9,895 nt of DNA, taken from positions 1 through 9,895 of the forward strand of contig DIZU01000091.1 of NCBI GenBank assembly GCA_002429455.1, in the 5' to 3' direction. Positions within the stretch are counted from its first letter, which is position 1. The number at the start of each line of letters is the position of its first letter. Below the pieces are notes generated by a model. That model had not been told where the DNA came from. It made no database searches and was given only the letters and a program-made list of their open reading frames with translations. The translations under genes and the position numbers were made by a program. Shown here in pieces: positions 5,641 to 9,895 of the stretch. The DNA is from Methylotenera sp. UBA6020 (GTDB lineage Bacteria; Pseudomonadota; Gammaproteobacteria; Burkholderiales; Methylophilaceae).

Positions 5641-5656
5641 GCAAGGTCGGTGCCAA
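5641..5656 (-). promoter_or_regulatory. Sigma-54 (RpoN) promoter-like motif, antisense
   Basis: On the minus strand, TTGGCAC-N5-TTGC gives an intact -24 GG and -12 GC at the correct spacing. Transcription would start near 5629 and run left, toward and antisense to the Tim44-like gene. No convincing gene follows in that direction, so the function is uncertain. Confidence 0.35.
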
Positions 5657-5767
5657 CCAAAATATAGAGATTCACTAGAATGGATCAAGTATTTGTCATT
5701 GTGGCGTTTGAGGCAGACGCAATTAAGATGTTGGGTAATTGGCTATTTGGCAAATCTTGGAGATTTT

Positions 5768-6913
5768 ATGATGAAAGCAATGATATTAGGGGCAGGCAAG
5801 GGAACTAGAGTTCAGCCGATTACACACGAGATCCCTAAACCAATGATCCCATTGATTAGGAAGCCGGTAATGGAATACCTGATCGATCTACTCAAAAAGC
5901 ATGGCGTAGATGAAATCATGGTCAATACCAGTCATCTAGCGCCCATCATTGAAAACTATTTTAGAGATGGTGAACAATTTGGTGTGAGTATGGCTTACTC
6001 CTATGAGGGCTATATCAAATCAGGTGTTGCAGTCAGTTTGCCCATCGGTTCTGCAGGCGGCATGAAAAAAATCCAGGATTTTTCAGGTTTTTTTGATGAG
6101 ACCTTTATTGTGCTGTGCGGAGATGCTTGGATAGATTTGGATATTACAAAAGCATTAGAAATCCATCGTCAAAAGAAAGCGATCGCCAGTATTATCATTA
6201 GGGAAGTGCCCCATGACGAGGTATTTAAGTACGGTATTGTTCGGTTAGATGAAAATGACCGCATTCTTCAGTTCCAAGAAAAACCTAGCCCTAAAGATGC
6301 CGTATCCAATTTGGCCAATACCGGGATTTACATATTTGAGCCGGAAATTTTTGATTACATTCCATCAGGGGTGGAGTACGACATTGGCGGGCAGTTGTTT
6401 CCAAAGTTAGCTCAGGCTAATCTGCCTTTTATCGGCATCAATCTGCCTTTTCAGTGGCTAGACATCGGTTGTGTGCAAGACGTATGGACTGTGACTAGCC
6501 AAATATTAGAAGGTGGCGTAAAAGGCTTTAAAATGCCAGGTAAAGAAGTTCGGCCTGGCGTGCATATTGGCATCAATGTCAGCATTGATTTTGATCAAGT
6601 TGACATCACGCCGCCGGTATATATAGGTGGTAGTACAAAAATCCACTCTGGAGCAACTATCGTGGGCCCTGTGGTAATAGGCGCTAGCTGTGTGGTGGAA
6701 AGTGGTGCAATCATCAAAAACTGTATTGTAGAAGACTACACAAGAATAGGCGGTCTAGCGGATTTGGAAGGAAAAATCATTTTTGGTAATAAATGTATCG
6801 ATCCGATGTCCGATACGCAAATCGACATTGAAGAAGCTAGGCTTGAATTTATTATTGATGACGCACGCAAGCTTGTGACTGATTTCGAATTTAAAAAGGC
6901 ATTGCAGAGCTGA
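5768..6913 (+). CDS. Sugar-phosphate nucleotidyltransferase (mannose-1-P guanylyltransferase / CugP-like)
   Basis: It joins a sugar 1-phosphate to an NTP, giving an NDP-sugar for surface polysaccharide or glycan synthesis in the cytoplasm. The N-terminal Rossmann-like domain has GAGKGTR (8-14), EIPKPMIPL (21-29, nucleotide-contacting Lys), GSAGGMKK (94-101), GDAWIDLD (118-125, metal-binding Asp), FQEKP (169-173), NTGIYIF (184-190) and WLDIG near 250. Residues about 290-350 form hexapeptide-type turns (VYIGGSTKIHSGATIVGPVV and onward), a left-handed beta-helix. Overall it resembles the cyanobacterial-type nucleotidyltransferases annotated as mannose-1-phosphate guanylyltransferases, one branch of which (CugP) makes UDP-glucose, so the substrate is open. 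ATG 5768 follows GGAG by five bases; the frame extends upstream to 5693 but has no ribosome-binding site there. No glycan genes adjoin it. Confidence 0.85.
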   Translation: MMKAMILGAGKGTRVQPITHEIPKPMIPLIRKPVMEYLIDLLKKHGVDEIMVNTSHLAPIIENYFRDGEQFGVSMAYSYEGYIKSGVAVSLPIGSAGGMKKIQDFSGFFDETFIVLCGDAWIDLDITKALEIHRQKKAIASIIIREVPHDEVFKYGIVRLDENDRILQFQEKPSPKDAVSNLANTGIYIFEPEIFDYIPSGVEYDIGGQLFPKLAQANLPFIGINLPFQWLDIGCVQDVWTVTSQILEGGVKGFKMPGKEVRPGVHIGINVSIDFDQVDITPPVYIGGSTKIHSGATIVGPVVIGASCVVESGAIIKNCIVEDYTRIGGLADLEGKIIFGNKCIDPMSDTQIDIEEARLEFIIDDARKLVTDFEFKKALQS

Positions 6914-7040
6914 CAAAGCTAAGTGCTCTACACCGGATAGGCGACTTTAACTGCCGGATAAGTAGTGAAGGTTCCGGTGCTCATTTTAGGATGTACCTGA
7001 TGTGGGTAACATGTTAGGTTGAGAATGTAGTTTATGTAGG

Positions 7041-8579
7041 TTAATAATTGCTACGTGCGCTTAGTGTATTCGTTCCCATTGGCTTCAAATCAAATGCAAT
7101 ACAAATACGTTCTTCATCTGCGCTAAACGGAACGGTTCGGTGAAACAGAGATGATGGGAACAGCACGATGTCGCCTACATTAGGCGCAACTAGCCCCACC
7201 GGAAAATGATTGTGCTTTTGCGGGTAATTGTCGCCATGCGTACCATACTCAAAACAACCTTCATCAGCATGCTGTTTGGTTTTTGGCATTGCCAAATATA
7301 CCGCGCCACTAATCCAGCCAATCTCATGGATATGCGGGTCGAGGTGGCCACCTTGACGCATTTTTACGTACCAGGAACTGGTAAATTCGAGCGTGGTGGG
7401 GAATGATTTAATCAGTTCACAATCGGCACCCGCGTAGCTGTTTTTGTAATTGATGAATTCTTGTTTAATGAGTTCAGATAGTGCTTTGAACGAAGCTTCA
7501 GGGCGCTTGAATAAATTACCCGCTGATTGCGTGCCGAAGTGCAACATGCCTTGTTTGCGCTCGGCGATTTCACTGCTGTTGATGTCATGCAGCAAGTCCT
7601 TGAGCAGCGTGCTATCTGGCGCAGCCAATGCTGGAATGCTTTGGCGATAGACGAAATTAAAGCCATCTTTGCAGAAGTTGTATGGGTCATCTACCCCAAA
7701 GTTAATCGCATAATGCGTAGAAAGTGTCGCTATAAATGGCGCAGTGTGCGGAGTACTTGCGACCAAGGTATCTAACTTGGTTTTGAATGCATCAAAGCGT
7801 TCTGCTTTGTATAAGCAATACAGGCTACGCGCTTGCCAATCGTCTAGTAGCGACGTTTCAAAGAATGGAATGGCTTCATCAAATCGTTTAGCCAAATATA
7901 AAAATTCGGCCATATTGTAATTGGCTTGCGGGTGCTGAGCATTGATAGCCAAGGCCTTTTGATAGCACTTAACAGCAGCCTCCATCTTGCCTTGGTCGCG
8001 TAGAGTTTCGCCTAGGTTGTTATGCGCATCGGTGTAGTTAGGGAATAGCTGTATGGCCTGTTGGTAGCTGCTGACTGCGGCGTCAAGGCTGCCATGATCA
8101 CGCAATGCCGTACCTAAATTAAAGTAGCCACGTGCATCTTGCGGATTGATGCTTAAGCCCCGTTGGTAACTTGCAATGGCTTCTTCCAGCTTACCTTGTT
8201 TTTGCAGGACCGTACCTAAATTGCCGTGGGCTTCAAAAAACTGCGGTTGCAAGGCAATGGTCTTACCGTAGCTGGTGACCGCGTCTTCTAATCTACCGAC
8301 ATTAGTGAGTGCAATGCCTAGATTAAAGTGTAAATCAGGCGTATTGGGCTGGATGGCAAGCGCCTTTGAATAACTTTCAACAGCATCGCTAAACTTGGAT
8401 AAACCATCCTGCGCAATCCCCAGTATATGATGAAGGATAAATGCGTTGGGATAGCGTACAGTCAGTTTTTTTGCAGCTAACTCTGCATCTGCCAGTTTGC
8501 CTGATTGGAGCATATGCAATGCAGGTTGAATTTCAAGTTGACTAGGTTGCCGAACAGATGCTTGAGGTTGTTTTGCCAT
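7041..8579 (-). CDS. TPR-repeat protein with C-terminal 2OG-Fe(II) oxygenase-like domain
   Basis: About six to seven tetratricopeptide repeats fill residues 16-245, each with the G-x-L/A...A...Y...A...P pattern, forming a protein-binding solenoid. A middle region (about 246-390) has no motif I recognise. The C-terminal domain (about 395-500) fits the putative 2OG-Fe(II) oxygenase family found behind TPRs: DPHIHEIGWISGAVYL (H416, H418), then DIVLFPSSLFHRTVPF (H480) and ERICIAFDL (R491, 2-oxoglutarate contact). Classical enzymes have H-x-D; here the second position is His, which I recall as common in this subfamily. A hydroxylase acting on a partner protein is a reasonable guess, with no known substrate. 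ATG 8579 has no clear Shine-Dalgarno sequence. It converges on the nucleotidyltransferase gene with 127 bp between, where I find no clear terminator. Confidence 0.82.
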   Translation of the reverse strand: MAKQPQASVRQPSQLEIQPALHMLQSGKLADAELAAKKLTVRYPNAFILHHILGIAQDGLSKFSDAVESYSKALAIQPNTPDLHFNLGIALTNVGRLEDAVTSYGKTIALQPQFFEAHGNLGTVLQKQGKLEEAIASYQRGLSINPQDARGYFNLGTALRDHGSLDAAVSSYQQAIQLFPNYTDAHNNLGETLRDQGKMEAAVKCYQKALAINAQHPQANYNMAEFLYLAKRFDEAIPFFETSLLDDWQARSLYCLYKAERFDAFKTKLDTLVASTPHTAPFIATLSTHYAINFGVDDPYNFCKDGFNFVYRQSIPALAAPDSTLLKDLLHDINSSEIAERKQGMLHFGTQSAGNLFKRPEASFKALSELIKQEFINYKNSYAGADCELIKSFPTTLEFTSSWYVKMRQGGHLDPHIHEIGWISGAVYLAMPKTKQHADEGCFEYGTHGDNYPQKHNHFPVGLVAPNVGDIVLFPSSLFHRTVPFSADEERICIAFDLKPMGTNTLSARSNY

Positions 8580-8613
8580 GGTTTATTTTGCTATATCTAG
8601 TGTCTGGTTAATT

Positions 8614-8641
8614 GAAAAAACTTAATTGCATTAACGCAATT
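8614..8641 (-). terminator. Rho-independent terminator after the BrkB-family gene
   Basis: On the minus strand, AATTGC-GTTAAT-GCAATT forms a 6-bp stem and is followed by AAG and six Ts. It begins 12 bp past the stop codon of the gene ending at 8654 and separates it from the TPR gene. The stem is AT-rich, so efficiency may be modest. Confidence 0.6.
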
Positions 8642-8653
8642 TTAGTCTAAAAA

Positions 8654-9895
8654 TTACTTATCACGCATTTGTAATCGGGTGGCCATTTGACGTAAAAACT
8701 TCATCGCTACTTTAGGTTCATCCAAAAGCAGCGTTTCAATATTTTCTGGATAAATTAATACCACCTCAGCTTGTTCAGAGGTCACGACCGCATCTGCAAT
8801 CGTCGGCATGTTTGATAATAATGCCATTTCGCCAAAATAATCACCAGCTTCAATCGTGCGTATTACATTGTCCTGCTGCAATAACTGCACTTGCCCACTC
8901 ACCATGTAATATAAGTGATGTGTTGATTCACCTTGTTTAAATATATGATCGCCTTGATGATACGTTTTTCCATAACGTTGCATCAATTTTTGTATGTAGT
9001 TAGCTTCATTTTGTGGCACGTCGTTGAACAGGCCCTTTAATAACAGCACATCCTTTTTACGTAGCGTGGCGATGAGCTCGGTGCCGAGTAAAAACACGGC
9101 AAAATTAAAATACAACCAAGTAATCGAGATGAACAGATTTTTCATGCTGCCAAACACCGAGCCGTAAGATTCGTTAACTGACAAAAATAAAGTAAAAGCA
9201 GGTCGCATCAATAGCCAAAGAATGGCAGTAAATAAGGCACCAATAAAAATATGCTTTATATATAAGCGGACTGGAAAGAACGCAAAATAAAATGCCGTAA
9301 TCAGTAGCGTGGTCAAGATGAGCGAAGTGAGTGTAGCAACAATGTCATATTGCAACAGTTGGTTATTTGCCCCTAAAAATGAGATCACCTTTTCAAGCAT
9401 AAGGCCGGCAAATGTGAACAAAAAGAACAGTAGCAACATGCCAGCCACGGCAATAATGTCTTTGATTTTGCGCCGGACAAATGATGGCGCTTCAACCAGC
9501 GCGGCAATGTTGTAGAAAGTAGAGCGCATTGCAGCTGCCAATGGCGTTACTGCCCACAACAACACAAACAGTCCCGCTGCCCCCCAGGCCGCCTTATGTT
9601 GAGCCGCGTTATATACCTCTAACATGATTGCGCTGCTGAATTTTGGCACCAAGTTGCCGGTAATGATGGCAAGTTTCACTACTGCATAGTCAGAACTAAA
9701 TACTAAATGACTAAGTATAAAAAACATCAGTAACACCAGTGGTATCAGCGCAAACATGGCATAAAAAGAAAGAGATGCAGAGAGTCCGAGTGCATTGTGC
9801 CGTTGAAATGCACTGAACATTTCGTGCATGACAAACAACGGTGTGTTGTAACGTTGCTTCGCATAGGCTTCGCGTGGCTTATTGATTGCACTTTG
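8654..9895 (-). CDS. BrkB/YihY-family inner-membrane protein fused to a cyclic-nucleotide-binding-type domain (5' end outside window)
   Basis: The N-terminal ~260 residues are a YihY/BrkB membrane domain: ASLSFYAMFALIPLVLLMFF opens the first helix, LFVLLWAVTPLAAAMRSTFYN is the family signature region, and three or four more helices follow, with YGSVFGSMKNLFISITWLY before the last. Family function is unsettled; an old ribonuclease BN label for E. coli YihY was an error. A linker leads to a CAP-type beta-barrel (about 285-390) with FKQGE, MVSGQVQLL and GDYFGEMALL. The usual Arg-Ser/Thr of the phosphate-binding cassette is replaced (MPTIADAV), so ordinary cAMP binding is doubtful. The frame stays open to the window edge with plausible protein sequence (REAYAKQRYNTPLF), so the true start is probably outside; the only in-window alternatives are TTG 9838 and ATG 9829. 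A hairpin terminator follows. Confidence 0.85.
   Translation of the reverse strand, partial: QSAINKPREAYAKQRYNTPLFVMHEMFSAFQRHNALGLSASLSFYAMFALIPLVLLMFFILSHLVFSSDYAVVKLAIITGNLVPKFSSAIMLEVYNAAQHKAAWGAAGLFVLLWAVTPLAAAMRSTFYNIAALVEAPSFVRRKIKDIIAVAGMLLLFFLFTFAGLMLEKVISFLGANNQLLQYDIVATLTSLILTTLLITAFYFAFFPVRLYIKHIFIGALFTAILWLLMRPAFTLFLSVNESYGSVFGSMKNLFISITWLYFNFAVFLLGTELIATLRKKDVLLLKGLFNDVPQNEANYIQKLMQRYGKTYHQGDHIFKQGESTHHLYYMVSGQVQLLQQDNVIRTIEAGDYFGEMALLSNMPTIADAVVTSEQAEVVLIYPENIETLLLDEPKVAMKFLRQMATRLQMRDK

Larger units (their letters stand above)
5467..5767. other. Intergenic region and probable long leader of the nucleotidyltransferase gene
   Basis: About 300 bp without a gene. It contains a bulged inverted repeat ACAGAT...GATG-N7-CATCATCTGT (5488-5524), which has no T-run and is only a weak terminator candidate. 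It also has a perfect TGGGT-TGAT-ACCCA hairpin (5583-5596) and a GC-richer block (5605-5660) carrying an antisense sigma-54-like motif. I recognise no known riboswitch. Confidence 0.5.

Noticed and set aside
5693..5767. Upstream extension of the nucleotidyltransferase by 25 residues
   Set aside because: The added residues do not look like the family N-terminus, which starts at MKAMILGAGKGTR, and the GGAG site fits ATG 5768.
6935..6995. CACCGGA/TCCGGTG inverted repeat between the convergent genes as a terminator
   Set aside because: The two arms are only 7 bp and are separated by about 43 bases, with no following T-run.

Overview
The window looks like an accessory-to-housekeeping junction in a Gram-negative proteobacterial chromosome of moderate GC content. 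The best guess is a betaproteobacterium, perhaps Methylophilaceae. That guess rests on the overall feel of the proteins (P2-type integrase, HipBA, exported Tim44-like protein, BrkB-family membrane protein, TPR-oxygenase) and not on any database search.

Left third (1-3200): a mobile-element graveyard. It opens with the 5' end of an IS3-family element running out of the window (about 1-80, minus). Next are a small HNH-nuclease gene (166-621, plus), a 3' fragment of a CAU-anticodon tRNA that looks like an integration scar (about 760-803), and a strong hairpin terminator (811-841). Then comes the C-terminal catalytic half of a P2-type tyrosine integrase (863 to about 1290, minus), joined directly to a decayed IS3-family transposase fragment (about 1284-1464, minus). 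The one intact cargo module is a hipBA toxin-antitoxin operon (1477-3015, minus). Its promoter region carries three near-identical palindromes with centres exactly 49 bp apart, which are probably HipB operators.

Middle (3200-4600): a second scar. The first ~47 codons of what resembles the N-terminus of a very large RHS/YD-repeat-type protein are cut off by a truncated, frameshifted IS256-family transposase remnant (about 3641-4255, minus). Beyond it lie a REP-like hairpin and a short orphan coding fragment (about 4363-4524).

Right half (4606-9895): intact genes. These are an exported Tim44-like-domain protein (4606-5466, plus), a sugar-phosphate nucleotidyltransferase with a left-handed beta-helix tail (5768-6913, plus), a convergent TPR-2OG-Fe(II)-oxygenase-like protein (7041-8579, minus), and a BrkB/YihY-family membrane protein fused to a cyclic-nucleotide-binding-type domain (8654 to the window edge, minus). 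They do not form one clear pathway. The nucleotidyltransferase points to surface polysaccharide precursor synthesis, and two of the other three are envelope proteins. A near-perfect sigma-54 promoter pattern lies antisense in the gap before the nucleotidyltransferase gene.

I do not see a clearly new multi-gene system. The most interesting signals are the 49-bp-phased hipBA operator array, the layered integration and IS scars, the BrkB-cNMP-type fusion lacking the usual phosphate-binding Arg, and the antisense sigma-54 motif.
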